Assembly (NCBI GenBank): GCA_030527825.1
Contig: JAUNAC010000005.1
Location: 1 to 63,433, forward strand
From: Lautropia sp.
GTDB taxonomy: Bacteria; Pseudomonadota; Gammaproteobacteria; Burkholderiales; Burkholderiaceae_E
Direction of reading: 5' to 3'
Length of the DNA: 63,433 nt
Part shown: piece after piece, positions 1 through 10,381 of the stretch
How the letters are laid out: every line of letters begins with the position of its first letter
How positions within the stretch are numbered: position 1 is the stretch's first letter
The notes under the pieces: model-generated
What the model was told of the DNA's origin: nothing
Database searches by the model: none
The model's input: the letters and a program-made list of their open reading frames with translations, nothing else
Position numbers and translations under genes: made by a program

Positions 1-1572
1 GGCAGCAGCCGTCTCTGCCTGGGCTTTCTCTGCTGCAGCTGTCTCGGCTGCTGCCGTTTCACTCGCAGCCCGGTCTGCTGCGGCCTTCTCGGCAGCTGCC
101 TTGGCATCAGCAGCCAGCTTGTCGGCCGCTGCCTTGGTCTGTGCCGCCTTCTCGGTGACAGCTTTTTCGGCGACATTTTTCGCATCAGCCGCCTTGCCCG
201 CCACCTGTTCAGCCATGTCACGCGCCTTGTCAGCTGCTGCCGCAGCGGCTGCCGTCACCTTGCCACTGACCTGCGCACCCGCCGCGCGGGCCTTGTCCAG
301 CTGCGCCTGAAGATCTGCCAGCGAGCGATCCTTCAGCTCCAGCATGCTCTTGAGCGCGCCAACATTCTTCTCCAGTTCCGCAATTCGGCTGTTTGCTTCC
401 TTCAGCGCAGCATCCCGAGCCACTTGTGCTTCCGCATCACGAGCACCGACAGCACTTCCCTTGGCATCCTTGCCAGCCTCGGAACGGCTCAGCTCCAGAC
501 GATCCCGACTGCCCGCCTGACCGGATTTTTCATCTTCGACCTGGCCGCTGACAGCGCCACTGGCGGTATTGCCACCGCTGCCCGAAGCAACCTCAGGCGT
601 ATTGCCGGCCATGCGCTCCTTATACGTACGGAAATCGCGCGCGGCCATTCGAAGCTGACGCCCCGCCTCACTGCTGTCGATCGCAGCAATCTCGCCCTCG
701 GACGGAATGTTGAGCGTCCGCCCCTGACGGATCAGGTTGGGGTTGTTCTTGATGAAGGCCGCCGGGTTGTTGCGGTAGATGGCCACAATGGTCTGGTCCA
801 GCGTGGCGCTCGCGGGCCGTACCCGTGCCGCAATCATGCCCAGTGTTTCGCCCTGTCCCACGGTGACAGTACTGCCGGCGCTACTGGCGTCGCGCCCCGG
901 TGCGCCCTGTTCGGCAGCCGGTGCCGCGCGGCTATCGTTCCTGCTTGCAGCTTGCGCTCGCTCCTGACTGACCAGTTTTCCGGTACGCGGATCAATGGTG
1001 CGCACGGCATTGGCGGCAGGCGCGGGTGCCGACGCAGCAGCACCGGTAGCAGCGGCGGCCGTGGCCGCCCCGGCAACCGGGGCATTACCCGAACGGCTGG
1101 CCTGGCTGGCATTTCTCTGAATCGGTGGATCCAGCAAAAATGTGTATTCGCGACTGAAAGTACCCGACGCCCAGCTCAGTTCGACTACCAGATCGACAAA
1201 TGGATCATTGATCGGCCGACTGGAGGTCACCTTGATGAAGTAGCGGCCTGCTCGGTTTTCCACCGCCATGCGTACACTGGAGAGAGCCTCCTTGTACTGC
1301 AGACCGACCCTGCTGAACGCTTCCGGCGAGGCGATTTTGGCCTTGAGTGACTCGGCCTCCTCCTGCGTCACGGATGTGACTTCGACTTCGGCACGCAGGG
1401 GCTGTCCCAAAGCGGACTGGACGGTGAGCCGGCCAAGACCGGCGGCCTCGGCAGACGTGACACCACCACCGGACAGGATTGCCAGCGCGACGGCTACCGC
1501 AGTCGCGATCTGGCCGCGCCCAGAGCCACCAGACGTCATCGAATGGATTTTACTGCGGGGCTGTTCAGACAA
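1..1572 (-). CDS. fimV: FimV-like LysM pilus assembly/motility hub protein (3' end outside window)
   Basis: Inner-membrane peptidoglycan-binding protein of the FimV/HubP family, which in relatives organises cell poles and type IV pili. The gene runs off the left edge, so only the N-terminal 523 or so residues are visible. They show a signal peptide (basic start, then TAVAVALAILSGGGV), the conserved N-terminal FimV domain (GLGRLTVQSALGQPLRAEV), a LysM-type segment near residues 240-285 (YRNNPAAFIKNNPNLI), a probable coiled coil (EANSRIAELEKNVGALKSML), then a long Ala/Lys/Glu-rich helical tract reaching the window edge. I chose a TTG start at 1572 because AGAGGTGG lies just upstream; an in-frame ATG at 1539 is the alternative. 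It follows asd on the same strand, the usual leuCDB-asd-fimV order in Burkholderiales. The full protein should carry further acidic and TPR-like C-terminal regions that cannot be seen here. Confidence 0.85.
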   Translation of the reverse strand, partial: MSEQPRSKIHSMTSGGSGRGQIATAVAVALAILSGGGVTSAEAAGLGRLTVQSALGQPLRAEVEVTSVTQEEAESLKAKIASPEAFSRVGLQYKEALSSVRMAVENRAGRYFIKVTSSRPINDPFVDLVVELSWASGTFSREYTFLLDPPIQRNASQASRSGNAPVAGAATAAAATGAAASAPAPAANAVRTIDPRTGKLVSQERAQAASRNDSRAAPAAEQGAPGRDASSAGSTVTVGQGETLGMIAARVRPASATLDQTIVAIYRNNPAAFIKNNPNLIRQGRTLNIPSEGEIAAIDSSEAGRQLRMAARDFRTYKERMAGNTPEVASGSGGNTASGAVSGQVEDEKSGQAGSRDRLELSRSEAGKDAKGSAVGARDAEAQVARDAALKEANSRIAELEKNVGALKSMLELKDRSLADLQAQLDKARAAGAQVSGKVTAAAAAAADKARDMAEQVAGKAADAKNVAEKAVTEKAAQTKAAADKLAADAKAAAEKAAADRAASETAAAETAAAEKAQAETAAA

Positions 1573-1683
1573 GGTACCACCTCTTACAGGAACTGGAACG
1601 AAATGAATTCTTGGAAAGACTACCCGGGGTTTTGTCCGTCTTCCGGACGACGGGCACCACTACTTCGGTCAACCTGACGCTTC

Positions 1684-2814
1684 TTACTGCACGGCCAATG
1701 GACGCTCCAGCACGATCCTCAACATCCGGCGCAGCGGTTCGGCAGCCCCCCACAGCAGCTGGTCACCCACTGTGAAGGCACTGAGAAAGCCCGGCCCAAG
1801 CTGCAGCTTGCGCAGGCGACCGATCGGCACATGCAGCTTGCCGGTCACCGCCGCCGGTGTCAGCTCTGCCAATGACGCCTCACGATCATTGGGCACGACC
1901 CGTACCCATTCGTTGGCGCCCGCCAGCATCTCTTCGATGGCCGGCAACGGCAGATCCTCACGCAGCTTGATGGTCAGTGCCTGGCTGTGACAGCGCATGG
2001 CGCCAACCCGGACGCAGACACTTTCGACCGGGATATGGTGATCCGATGTACGACCCAACATCTTGTTCAGCTCGGCATCCCCCTTCCACTCCTCGCGCGA
2101 CATGCCATTGCCCAGATCCTTGTCGATCCAGGGCAGCAGACTGCCCGCGAGGGGATATCCGAACTGCTTGGTCGGGAAGTCGCCCCCCCGCATCGTCTCG
2201 GCAACCGTACGGTCGATCTCCAGGATATTGCTTCCCGGATCCGACAGTTCGTCCGCCACCGATGCGTGGATTGCGCCCATCTGATTAACCAGCTCCCTCA
2301 TGTGTTGTGCACCACCGCCAGAGGCGGACTGATAGGTCATTGCCGTGACCCACTCGACCTGATCTGCCTGCAGCAAACCGCCGAGAGCCATCATCATCAG
2401 GCTAACCGTACAGTTACCACCAATGAAATCCCGATTACCGGTTTGTATGGCCGCATCAATGACATGGCGGTTGACCGGATCCAACACGATGACGGCCCGC
2501 TCATCCATCCGCAGGGCGGAAGCGGCATCAATCCAGAAACCTTTCCAGCCAGCCTTGCGCAGCGCTGGATGCACGGCCAGAGTGTAGTCGCCCCCCTGGC
2601 AGGTGACAATCGCATCCAGCGCGGACAGCGCCTTGATGTCATGAGCATCACCCAGCGGCGCACGACCCATCGGTGCCTTGCCTCCGGCATTGGAAGTGCT
2701 GAAAAACACCGGCTCGAACAGCTCGAAATCCTTTTCCGCCTGCATCCGGTCCATGAGAACCGACCCGACCATGCCGCGCCACCCCACCAGACCTACCCGA
2801 TACTTCCTGCTCAT
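1684..2814 (-). CDS. asd: aspartate-semialdehyde dehydrogenase
   Basis: Reduces aspartyl phosphate to aspartate semialdehyde with NADPH, the branch step towards lysine/diaminopimelate, threonine and methionine. The 376-residue protein has the NADP-binding start [12 protein letters not shown] (residues 7-18) and the nucleophile in GGNCTVS, where the cysteine falls at residue 135 as in the E. coli enzyme. Length matches the Gram-negative Asd class (about 370). A longer in-frame extension to 2949 exists, but the ATG at 2814 has a good ribosome site (GGGAGAGAGC) and starts exactly where family members do. It lies 40 bases downstream of leuB and about 110 bases upstream of fimV, probably in one transcript with the leu genes. 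Confidence 0.97.
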   Translation of the reverse strand: MSRKYRVGLVGWRGMVGSVLMDRMQAEKDFELFEPVFFSTSNAGGKAPMGRAPLGDAHDIKALSALDAIVTCQGGDYTLAVHPALRKAGWKGFWIDAASALRMDERAVIVLDPVNRHVIDAAIQTGNRDFIGGNCTVSLMMMALGGLLQADQVEWVTAMTYQSASGGGAQHMRELVNQMGAIHASVADELSDPGSNILEIDRTVAETMRGGDFPTKQFGYPLAGSLLPWIDKDLGNGMSREEWKGDAELNKMLGRTSDHHIPVESVCVRVGAMRCHSQALTIKLREDLPLPAIEEMLAGANEWVRVVPNDREASLAELTPAAVTGKLHVPIGRLRKLQLGPGFLSAFTVGDQLLWGAAEPLRRMLRIVLERPLAVQ

Positions 2815-2854
2815 GCTCTCTCCCTGCCAGGCGCAGACCCTGTCCACCCCGCCA

Positions 2855-3919
2855 TCAAAGCGCTGCCACCACGGCATCACCCATTTCCCTACACCCCACG
2901 ATCCGCTCCCCGGCCCGGGCGATATCTGCTGTGCGCAGGCCCGCTGCAAGAACTGCCTGCACGGCGGATTCCACCCGTCCGGCAGCCTGTGACTGGTTCA
3001 GCGAATAGCGTAGCAGCATGGCCAGCGACAGAATGGTGGCCAGCGGATTCGCCTGATCCTTGCCAGCAATATCCGGTGCCGACCCGTGAATCGGTTCATA
3101 CATGCCGAATCCGGTGGCATTGAGCGAAGCCGATGGCAACATACCGATGGAGCCCGTCAACATCGAGGCCGCATCGGACAGGATGTCGCCAAACATGTTG
3201 CCGGTCACGATCACATCGAACTGCCGGGGCTGACGGATCAACTGCATCGCCGCATTATCCACGTACATGTGGGAAAGCTCGACATCAGGGTAATCTTTAC
3301 CGACTTCCGTGACGACATCGCGCCACAATTGGGTGGTTTCCAACACATTCGCCTTATCCACCGAACACAGACGGCGCTGACGCCGCCGCGCCGTCTCAAA
3401 GGCACGTACCGCAATCCGGCGAATCTCGGACTCACTGTAGCGCATGGTGTCGAAACCTTCCCGTTCACCCGCTGCATTGGTGTGGATGCCCCGCGGCTGC
3501 CCAAAATAAATATCCCCGGTCAGTTCCCGCAGAATCAGGATATCCAGCCCGGCCACGATATCGGCCTTCAGGGGGCTGGCGTCAGCCAGCTCCGGGTAGA
3601 CGATGGCAGGCCGCAAGTTGGCAAACAGGTCAAACTGCTTGCGCAGACGCAGAAGCCCCTGTTCCGGGCGCTGGGCACGCGGCAGCGTGTCATAAACGGG
3701 CCCACCCACGGCGCCGAACAGAATCGCCTGTGCAGACTGACAGGTTGCCACGGTCTGTGCGGGCAGCGGGTCGCCCGTTGCATCGACTGCAGCGCCCCCC
3801 ACCAATGCGTGCTCCGTCTTCACCGCCAGACCGTCACGAACCAGTACATCAAGCACCCGCAGGGCCTGCGTCGTAATCTCGGGGCCAATACCATCTCCGG
3901 CCAGCACAGCAATCTTCAT
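2855..3919 (-). CDS. leuB: 3-isopropylmalate dehydrogenase
   Basis: Oxidative decarboxylation of 3-isopropylmalate with NAD, the third step of leucine synthesis; cytosolic homodimer. The 354-residue product starts [16 protein letters not shown] and contains the substrate and metal region [10 protein letters not shown] together with the family signature [14 protein letters not shown], in which the aspartates bind the divalent metal. Normal length. It lies 120 bases after leuD and just ahead of asd. The intergenic stretch between leuD and leuB holds nothing else recognisable. Confidence 0.97.
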   Translation of the reverse strand: MKIAVLAGDGIGPEITTQALRVLDVLVRDGLAVKTEHALVGGAAVDATGDPLPAQTVATCQSAQAILFGAVGGPVYDTLPRAQRPEQGLLRLRKQFDLFANLRPAIVYPELADASPLKADIVAGLDILILRELTGDIYFGQPRGIHTNAAGEREGFDTMRYSESEIRRIAVRAFETARRRQRRLCSVDKANVLETTQLWRDVVTEVGKDYPDVELSHMYVDNAAMQLIRQPRQFDVIVTGNMFGDILSDAASMLTGSIGMLPSASLNATGFGMYEPIHGSAPDIAGKDQANPLATILSLAMLLRYSLNQSQAAGRVESAVQAVLAAGLRTADIARAGERIVGCREMGDAVVAAL

Positions 3920-4039
3920 CCCATATCTCCCGGTCCATCAAAGCATGAAAGCCAGCCCAGGCCGGCCGATAGCAGGCTGGTCTGGCTGCAGTCGGTCAAT
4001 CCGGGCCCCGCAGGCCCAGACAAGGGGCCGATGCCCGAA

Positions 4040-4693
4040 TCAACGCCCCAGTGTCGCCTGCAACCAGGGTTCGGCGCGGAAACGCCGCTCCTCATAGGCC
4101 CGGATATCGTCGGCGTGCTGAAGCGTGAGTCCGATCTCATCCAGGCCATTGAGCAGGTTGTTCTTGCGGAAGGCGTCAATCTCGAATGCCCCGATCACAT
4201 CTCCCTGCACGGTACGCACCACCTGCTCCGGCAAATCGACGATCAGCTCATAGCCAATAAATGCCTTGACATCGTCGAAGATGCGCGACACCTCGCCATC
4301 GGTCAGCCGCAACGGCAGCAAACCATTCTTGAAACAGTTGTTATAGAAAATATCGGCAAAACTGGGCGCAATAATGCAACGGAAACCATAGTCGTCCAGC
4401 GCCCACGGGGCATGTTCCCGGGATGAGCCACAACCGAAGTTTTCCCGGGCCACCAGAATGGAGGCACCTGAATAACGGGGCTGGTTCAGCACAAAATCCG
4501 GATTGAGAGGCCGCGTGCTGTTGTCCTTGCCTGGCTCGCCCACGTCGAGATAGCGCCATTCATCGAACAGGTTCGGACCAAACCCCGACCGCTTGATGGA
4601 TTTGAGGAACTGCTTGGGGATAATGGCATCAGTATCAACATTGGCCCGATCCAGCGGAGCCACCAGCCCGCGATGAACATTGAAAACCTTCAT
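4040..4693 (-). CDS. leuD: 3-isopropylmalate dehydratase small subunit
   Basis: Small subunit of isopropylmalate isomerase, partner of LeuC. The 217-residue protein carries the swivel-domain motifs [17 protein letters not shown] and, near residue 80, [15 protein letters not shown], the substrate-recognition loop. The open frame extends further upstream inside leuC, but the ATG at 4693 gives the family's N-terminus ([16 protein letters not shown]) and overlaps the leuC stop as ATGA, so the two subunits are translationally coupled. Confidence 0.97.
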   Translation of the reverse strand: MKVFNVHRGLVAPLDRANVDTDAIIPKQFLKSIKRSGFGPNLFDEWRYLDVGEPGKDNSTRPLNPDFVLNQPRYSGASILVARENFGCGSSREHAPWALDDYGFRCIIAPSFADIFYNNCFKNGLLPLRLTDGEVSRIFDDVKAFIGYELIVDLPEQVVRTVQGDVIGAFEIDAFRKNNLLNGLDEIGLTLQHADDIRAYEERRFRAEPWLQATLGR

Positions 4694-6102
4694 CCCAATC
4701 TCCGCACATCCACAAAATGCCCAAACACCCCCGCTGCTGCGGCCATCGCCGGACTGACCAGATGCGTACGGCCCGCAGCCCCCTGCCTTCCCTCGAAGTT
4801 GCGGTTGGATGTGGAAGCACATCGCTCTCCCGGGCTGAGGCGGTCTGCATTCATGGCCAGACACATCGAACAGCCAGGATCGCGCCATTCAAAACCGGCA
4901 TCGCGAAATACCCGATCCAGCCCTTCGGCCTCTGCCTGCGCCTTGACCAGCCCCGACCCCGGCACCACCATGGCCAGCTTGACATTATCGGCCCGCCGAC
5001 GACCGCGCACCACGGCAGCAGCCTGACGCAGATCCTCAATCCGGGAGTTCGTACAGGAACCGATGAACACCTTGTCGATCGCGATCGAGGTCATGGGCGT
5101 ATTGGGCTCCAGGCCCATATAACGCAACGCACGTTCCATGCCTTCGCGCTTGACGGCGTCCTTTTCTCCATCCGGATCCGGCACCCGTGCATCAATGGTC
5201 ACCACCATCTCAGGCGATGTACCCCAGGTCACAAAAGGCTTGAGCTCCGCGCCGTCAATTTTCACTACCCGGTCGAAATGCGCACCGGGATCACTGTGCA
5301 GCGTACGCCAGTAACGTACGGCTGCATCCCACTGCTCACCCTGAGGAGCCATCGGGCGCCCCTGCAGGTAGGCCATAGTGATATTGTCAAAGGCCACCAG
5401 ACCGCTGCGTGCACCCGCTTCAATAGCCATGTTACAGACAGTCATCCGCCCTTCCATGGACATCTGGCGGAATACCGAGCCACCGAATTCAACCGCGTAC
5501 CCCGTGCCACCTGCCGTACCAATACGGCCGATAATCCCCAGTGCAACGTCCTTGGGTGTCACGCCGGGTGGCAGCTGGCCATCCACCTGCACCAGCATGT
5601 TCTTGCTCTTTCGGGCCACCAGCGTCTGGGTAGCCAGCACATGCTCAACCTCCGATGTACCAATACCATGCGCCAGGGCTGCGAATGCACCATGCGTACT
5701 GGTATGGGAATCACCGCACACCACCGTCATTCCCGGCAGCGTCGCCCCCTGCTCAGGGCCGATTACATGCACGATTCCCTGCCGGCGATCGGCAATGTCA
5801 AAATAGACCAGCCCATACTTGCGGGCATTCTTGCCGAGTGTCTCGACCTGCAGCCGGGCAACCGGATCAGCAATACCCTGCTTACGACCACTGGTCGGCA
5901 CATTGTGATCGACCACCGCCAGATTGGCATTTAGCCGCCAGGGTTTGCGAGACGCCTGCTGCAACCCTTCAAAAGCCTGTGGACTGGTAACCTCATGCAG
6001 CAGGTGCCGGTCGATATACAGCAGGCTGCTGCCATCGGCTTCCTGACGGACGACATGGGCATCCCAGAGTTTGTCGTAGAGGGTGCGGTTAGTATTAAGC
6101 AT
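4690..6102 (-). CDS. leuC: 3-isopropylmalate dehydratase large subunit
   Basis: Large, iron-sulfur-containing subunit of isopropylmalate isomerase (aconitase family), second step of leucine synthesis. The 470-residue product starts [18 protein letters not shown], has [15 protein letters not shown] in the N-terminal third, and holds the 4Fe-4S cysteines in [10 protein letters not shown] and [11 protein letters not shown]. The chosen ATG at 6102 gives the typical length; the frame continues 54 bases further upstream without resembling the family. First gene of the leuCDB-asd-fimV run. The start has only a GCGGG upstream and a CATAAT hexamer lies very close to it, so the leader may be extremely short. 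Confidence 0.96.
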   Translation of the reverse strand: MLNTNRTLYDKLWDAHVVRQEADGSSLLYIDRHLLHEVTSPQAFEGLQQASRKPWRLNANLAVVDHNVPTSGRKQGIADPVARLQVETLGKNARKYGLVYFDIADRRQGIVHVIGPEQGATLPGMTVVCGDSHTSTHGAFAALAHGIGTSEVEHVLATQTLVARKSKNMLVQVDGQLPPGVTPKDVALGIIGRIGTAGGTGYAVEFGGSVFRQMSMEGRMTVCNMAIEAGARSGLVAFDNITMAYLQGRPMAPQGEQWDAAVRYWRTLHSDPGAHFDRVVKIDGAELKPFVTWGTSPEMVVTIDARVPDPDGEKDAVKREGMERALRYMGLEPNTPMTSIAIDKVFIGSCTNSRIEDLRQAAAVVRGRRRADNVKLAMVVPGSGLVKAQAEAEGLDRVFRDAGFEWRDPGCSMCLAMNADRLSPGERCASTSNRNFEGRQGAAGRTHLVSPAMAAAAGVFGHFVDVRRLG

Positions 6103-6258
6103 CCCGCTATTATGCCACGCAAACCGATAAGTTTTGTAAGAACCGCCCTTCCTCACACGTCAGATTCGACATACTGCACACACTATCACAATCTGCCACC
6201 TCAACCTTGCCACCCCCCGATCTCTCTGATGCCTGGCCAGCCCCCCAGAACCGCGTTC

Positions 6259-7119
6259 TCAGCGCCCCTGATAAAGTGGTAACACCCGTGCCGAATAACT
6301 CTGCAGATCCCTGATGCGCGTTTGGGCAGACGGATGTGTAGACAGGAATTCAGGCTGCTCCCGGCCGCCTCCCAGACTCGCCATTTTCATCCAGAGTGTG
6401 ATGGCTGCCCGCGGGTCATAGCCGGCACGGGCGGCCAGCTCCACCCCGATCCGGTCAGCCTCGGTTTCATGTACCCGGCTGTGCCGAAGGCCAAACGTGG
6501 TCTGATACGCCAGACGCCCCAGATCAACGCCACTGCCACCCAACCCGAATCCGACCGCCCCGGCGTTGATGAGCAGGCCGGCCGTCGCCTGTTCCGATGC
6601 CTGCTCCCGGGCATGCTCACGCAGCGCATGCGCCATTTCATGACCCATGATCGCCGCAATCTCGTCATCCGTCAGATTCAGGCGCTGAATGATGCCGCTA
6701 TACACGGCAATCTTGCCGCCAGGCATGCACCAGGCGTTCATTTCATGGGCCCGAATGACATTGACCTGCCATTGCCAATGCAGTGCATCCTGCCGGAACA
6801 CCCCCACCTGGGAAATCAATCGACCTGCAATATTCCTGACCCGAAGCGTCATCGCCGGATCGGTATTGAGGGCATGGGCTGCCTGCGACTTCTGCAGCAC
6901 CTCGGCATACGCCACTCGGGCACTCTGCTCCAGCTCCGCTTCAGATACCAGCGCCGACATGAGCTGCCGCCGGTGCAGCCCGATGGCGCCCTCGCCCGTG
7001 GTGTGCACCGCGGTGCAGCCCGACAGCAACAACCCGGCCACCAGCACGCCTCTCTTCGCCCAGCCGGACTGACAGAACCCCTGCCATGCGCTTGCCCCCA
7101 TACTGCCCGCCCCTGCCAT
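6259..7119 (-). CDS. M48 family metalloprotease, predicted lipoprotein (LoiP/BepA-like)
   Basis: Zinc peptidase of the M48 family, probably anchored in the outer membrane and acting on damaged envelope proteins as E. coli LoiP and BepA do. The 286-residue protein has a lipoprotein signal (LLLSGC, lipidated cysteine at about residue 35), the zinc site HEMAH at 160-164 and a downstream ETEAD at 219-222 supplying the third ligand. No TPR repeats follow, so it resembles LoiP/YcaL more than BepA. The ATG at 7119 overlaps the aroC stop as TGATG, implying coupling to aroC; a second ATG 18 bases later is also possible. A purine-rich stretch precedes both. Confidence 0.88.
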   Translation of the reverse strand: MAGAGSMGASAWQGFCQSGWAKRGVLVAGLLLSGCTAVHTTGEGAIGLHRRQLMSALVSEAELEQSARVAYAEVLQKSQAAHALNTDPAMTLRVRNIAGRLISQVGVFRQDALHWQWQVNVIRAHEMNAWCMPGGKIAVYSGIIQRLNLTDDEIAAIMGHEMAHALREHAREQASEQATAGLLINAGAVGFGLGGSGVDLGRLAYQTTFGLRHSRVHETEADRIGVELAARAGYDPRAAITLWMKMASLGGGREQPEFLSTHPSAQTRIRDLQSYSARVLPLYQGR

Positions 7120-8225
7120 CAGTTCCGCACGCAGGACGCCGGCACTGCAGACAGGCCGCTGTCCACGTCGGCACACTGCGCCCGGTGCAACAGGCAATGC
7201 TCGATCAGCACCAGAGCCAGCACCGCCTCCACAATGGGCGTGGCCCGTATTCCGACACAGGGATCATGCCGTCCCAGGGTCTGCACCAGCTGCGCACGCC
7301 CCGCCCGGTCGATGCTGCGCCGCTCGATGCGTATGCTGGAGGTCGGTTTGATGGCCAGCGACACCCGCAGATCCTGCCCCGTGCTGATCCCACCCAGAAT
7401 CCCGCCTGATTCATTGCCCACAAAACCTTCGGGTGTGATCTCGTCACCATGCACCGATCCACGCTGGGCCACGGCTCCGAAACCGGCGCCAATCTCGACC
7501 CCCTTGACCGCATTAATAGCCATCATGGCATGAGCGATATCCGCATCCAGCCGGTCATACAGCGGCGCCCCCAGACCCACCGGCATGCCGCTGGCCTGCA
7601 CCTCCACCCGTGCACCACAGGAATCTCCCGCCCGACGCAGATTGTCCATATACGCTTCCAGTTCGGGCACCTGCGCCAGATCCGCCACAAAAAACGGGTT
7701 CTGCGCCACATCTTCCCAGCGCCGGAACGGCACCTGAATCTCGCCCAGCTGCGACAGATAACCGCGAATACGGATCCCGTAATGCAATTTCAACCATTTT
7801 CGTGCCACCGCCCCGGCGGCAACCAGCGGCGCCGTCAGTCGTGCCGATGAGCGTCCCCCGCCCCGGTGATCTCGCAGACCGTATTTCTGGAAGTAGACAT
7901 AATCTGCGTGCCCGGGACGAAACGTCTCAACCAGGTTGCCATAATCCCGGCTTCGGGCATCCTGATTGCGGATCAATAGCGCAATAGGCGTACCCGTGGT
8001 CTGCCCTTCAAACACCCCGGACAGGATCTCCACAGCATCGGCCTCCTGGCGCTGGGTCACATGGCGCGAGGTCCCGGGCCGGCGCCGGTCGAGATCCGGC
8101 TGGATATCGGCAACATCCAGCGCCATGCCCGGTGGACAACCATCAATCACACAGCCAATTGCCGGCCCGTGCGACTCTCCAAACGTAGTGACCGCAAATA
8201 GTCGCCCCAAAGTATTGCCTGCCAT
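7119..8225 (-). CDS. aroC: chorismate synthase
   Basis: Last shikimate-pathway step, converting EPSP to chorismate with reduced FMN. The 368-residue protein has the family signatures [16 protein letters not shown] (residues 16-31) and [11 protein letters not shown] followed by the Arg/Gly-rich [12 protein letters not shown]. Normal length. The start has a good ribosome site (AAGAGG, nine bases upstream). It shares a one-base TGATG junction with the following M48 protease gene, so the two are probably cotranscribed. Confidence 0.97.
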   Translation of the reverse strand: MAGNTLGRLFAVTTFGESHGPAIGCVIDGCPPGMALDVADIQPDLDRRRPGTSRHVTQRQEADAVEILSGVFEGQTTGTPIALLIRNQDARSRDYGNLVETFRPGHADYVYFQKYGLRDHRGGGRSSARLTAPLVAAGAVARKWLKLHYGIRIRGYLSQLGEIQVPFRRWEDVAQNPFFVADLAQVPELEAYMDNLRRAGDSCGARVEVQASGMPVGLGAPLYDRLDADIAHAMMAINAVKGVEIGAGFGAVAQRGSVHGDEITPEGFVGNESGGILGGISTGQDLRVSLAIKPTSSIRIERRSIDRAGRAQLVQTLGRHDPCVGIRATPIVEAVLALVLIEHCLLHRAQCADVDSGLSAVPASCVRN

Positions 8226-8323
8226 GCCCCATTTCCTCTTGCCCGCGCAGCACCCGACGCCAAGCCGGGTACCGCTCCGTCCAGCCAGACCTCATTCCCG
8301 GCCCGATCGCCCAACCCAAACCC

Positions 8324-9826
8324 TCAGCCGCGCGCCAGTGACGCCCTGACTCGCGCCACGATCACCTGAGCGGGCAGCAAAGCCAGCATCGCATCCACCG
8401 ATGGGGTCTGCTCCACCCCAAAGACCATCAGGCGCAGCGGAATGGCCAGAGCCGGCATCTTCAGCCCATGCGACTTCAGGACAGATTTCATCAGGCCGGC
8501 AATACCCTCCCGGTCTCCCGCGACGGCGGGCAGCCCCTCCAGAAAATCCGCCAGCGCCTGCGACACCGCCCCTGTCAGACGTGGCCGCAAGGCTTCCCGT
8601 TCCACCGCTGCCGGCCGGAAGAAAAGCTCAACCCAGTCCGCCAGCACGACCCAGGTCGGCGAGCGGTCTTTCAACAGCGCACACATCGCCGCCAGCGCCC
8701 CGGGCTCCACCGCCTCGCCGGCCAGCGTCAGATCAACCCCCCGTGCCTGTAGACGCGCCCCGACCTCCCTGGCCAGCGCCTCATCCGGCAGCGCCTTCAA
8801 ATACTGCTGGTTCACCCACCGGAACTTGTCGAAATCCAGCTGCGACGGTGACTGCGACAGATGTGTTCCATCAAACCACTGCACGAGCTGTTCACGCGAA
8901 AAAATCTCGTCATCGCCATGGCTCCAGCCCAGACGCGCCAGATAATTGATGATGGCTTCGGGCAAATACCCATCCTCCTGATACTGCAGTACAGACACGG
9001 CCCCGTGGCGCTTCGAAAGCTTCTGACCATCCGGCCCGTTGATCATCGGCAGATGGCCATACACCGGCAGCGTCCCGCCCAACGCCCGCAGGATATTGAT
9101 CTGTCGAGGCGTGTTGTTGACATGATCATCCCCCCGGATCACGTGCGTAATGCCCATATCCATATCGTCCACCACCACACAGAAATTGTAGGTAGGTGTG
9201 CCATCGGAACGGGCAATCACCAGATCATCCAGCTCCTCATTGCCGATACTGATCCGGCCCTTGACCATGTCATCCCACACCACCGCCCCCGAATCCGGAT
9301 TCCGGAACCGGATCACCGGCTTCACATCGGGCGGCGGCGTCCTGCCCCTGGCATTTTCCGGCCGCCAGCGACCGTCATAACGGGGTTTTTCACCACGACT
9401 GCGCTGCGCCTGCCGCATCTCTTCCAGCTCAGTCGGCGTAGCGTAACAATAATAGGCACGGCCATCGGCCAGCATCTCATCCAGCAGCTGCCGATAACGG
9501 TCCATATTCTGCATCTGAAAAACCGGCGCTTCATCCGACGCCAGCCCCAGCCACTGCAACCCTTCCACAATCGCCGCTACTGCCTCCGGCGTCGAACGCT
9601 CCACGTCCGTGTCCTCAATCCGCAGCACATAATCGCCTCCATAGTGTTTGGCAAACGCCCAGCTATACAGCGCTGTACGCACACCACCGATATGCAGGAA
9701 ACCTGTCGGACTGGGAGCAAAACGTGTACGCACCCGTGCGGGGATAGGCACAACATCAGACCCACTGGCAGCAGCAGACCCAAACGAACCGGACATACCG
9801 GCGGAGATAGGGGTTGAGGCAGTCAT
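8324..9826 (-). CDS. gltX: glutamyl-tRNA synthetase
   Basis: Class I aminoacyl-tRNA synthetase charging tRNA-Glu. From the ATG at 9826 the protein is 500 residues with the HIGH-type motif FLHIGG at 43-48 and the KMSKS-type motif KLSKR at 269-273. A non-conserved N-terminal stretch of about 30 residues (Ser/Ala-rich) precedes the catalytic core, so the true start could be slightly internal; the open frame also extends 55 codons upstream into non-homologous sequence overlapping the tRNA-Val promoter. Transcribed away from tRNA-Val. Confidence 0.96.
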   Translation of the reverse strand: MTASTPISAGMSGSFGSAAASGSDVVPIPARVRTRFAPSPTGFLHIGGVRTALYSWAFAKHYGGDYVLRIEDTDVERSTPEAVAAIVEGLQWLGLASDEAPVFQMQNMDRYRQLLDEMLADGRAYYCYATPTELEEMRQAQRSRGEKPRYDGRWRPENARGRTPPPDVKPVIRFRNPDSGAVVWDDMVKGRISIGNEELDDLVIARSDGTPTYNFCVVVDDMDMGITHVIRGDDHVNNTPRQINILRALGGTLPVYGHLPMINGPDGQKLSKRHGAVSVLQYQEDGYLPEAIINYLARLGWSHGDDEIFSREQLVQWFDGTHLSQSPSQLDFDKFRWVNQQYLKALPDEALAREVGARLQARGVDLTLAGEAVEPGALAAMCALLKDRSPTWVVLADWVELFFRPAAVEREALRPRLTGAVSQALADFLEGLPAVAGDREGIAGLMKSVLKSHGLKMPALAIPLRLMVFGVEQTPSVDAMLALLPAQVIVARVRASLARG

Positions 9827-9911
9827 GCAGAAACGACCCAGAAGAGGTTGCCGGAAAGGGTCTGATGGTAGATCAATTCCGGCATCGAATAGGCATAACG
9901 CGGCCGCCACT

Positions 9912-9939
9912 TTGACCGAATGCGATTTCTGGTTATACT
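9912..9939 (+). promoter_or_regulatory. sigma-70 promoter of tRNA-Val
   Basis: TTGACC at 9912-9917 and TATACT at 9934-9939 are separated by 16 bases, close to the sigma-70 consensus. The predicted start lies about 70 bases before the tRNA, leaving a short 5' leader for trimming. It sits in the divergent gap between gltX and tRNA-Val. Confidence 0.7.
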
Positions 9940-10015
9940 GCCCACATACCGGAAACAGGCTGCGGTCAGGCGCCGCCGTATTTACATGCATGACCTGATG
10001 TAGCGGCCTTTCCCC

Positions 10016-10090
10016 GGGCGGTTAGCTCAGCGGTAGAGCACTGCCTTCACACGGCAGGGGTCACTGGTTCGAACCCAGTATCGCCCACCA
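10016..10090 (+). tRNA. tRNA-Val (anticodon CAC)
   Basis: Complete cloverleaf of 75 bases including an encoded CCA. Acceptor arms GGGCGGT and ATCGCCC pair, the D-arm is TAGCTCAGCGGTAGAGCA, the anticodon stem CTGCC/GGCAG encloses the loop TTCACAC with anticodon CAC, and the T-arm contains GGTTCGAACCC. Reads GUG valine codons. The sequence just downstream on the opposite strand is a decayed phage tail gene, so the tRNA may have served as an integration site. Confidence 0.95.
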
Positions 10091-10119
10091 TTTGAAACCC
10101 ATCATGTTCTTGACGCAAG

Positions 10120-10381
10120 AGCGTGATCTGCGGCAGTCCCACGGCTCCCAAAGAAAGGCCGTCAGCTCATGCCGTGATGCTCTCTGCTTCATCAGCGGGT
10201 TCGCTGTCACCTAGCGGTGTTGATTGCGCCTATGCCGTTCCTCGCCAGCAGACTCTCTCCAGTCCAGCGATCCAGCGCCAGGCGCTGCTGCGCTCAAACG
10301 TCTGGTAGGCAGCGGTGCTGATGCCGAACTGGAGCCCCCCAGCTGCATCATGACGGGGGCGGCGGTGATGTGTCCGTTCAT
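10120..10381 (-). pseudogene. frameshifted P2 gpU-like phage tail protein remnant
   Basis: Three reading frames on the minus strand together resemble the start of the P2 tail protein GpU family. An ATG at 10381 opens MNGHITAAPVMMQLGG. After a run of six G (plus-strand C run 10335-10340) a shifted frame continues LQFGISTAAYQTFERSSAW, then pieces such as ARNGIGAINTAR and GDSEPADEAESIT appear in other frames with stops between. Known family members begin with a short Met/Gly-rich strand, then a TxxYQxLxR...WRW pattern and a GP/GDxxxxIT segment. The ATG overlaps the stop of the preceding small ORF as ATGA, typical of a phage operon. The length left is about half of gpU. Family assignment is by pattern recognition only. 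Confidence 0.5.

Noticed and set aside
1-300. Apparent short tandem repeats (ctgctgcc-type) that might be a repeat array or CRISPR
   Set aside because: Units are irregular and simply encode alternating Ala/Lys/Glu in FimV; no constant repeats with unique spacers.
424-1350. 308-codon open frame on the plus strand
   Set aside because: Antisense to fimV, whose signal peptide, FimV domain and LysM segment are clear. Translation of the plus frame has no domain sense.
1987-5934. Long plus-strand open frames (378, 446 and 405 codons)
   Set aside because: They lie antisense to asd, leuB, leuD and leuC. GC-rich codon bias creates long open shadows.
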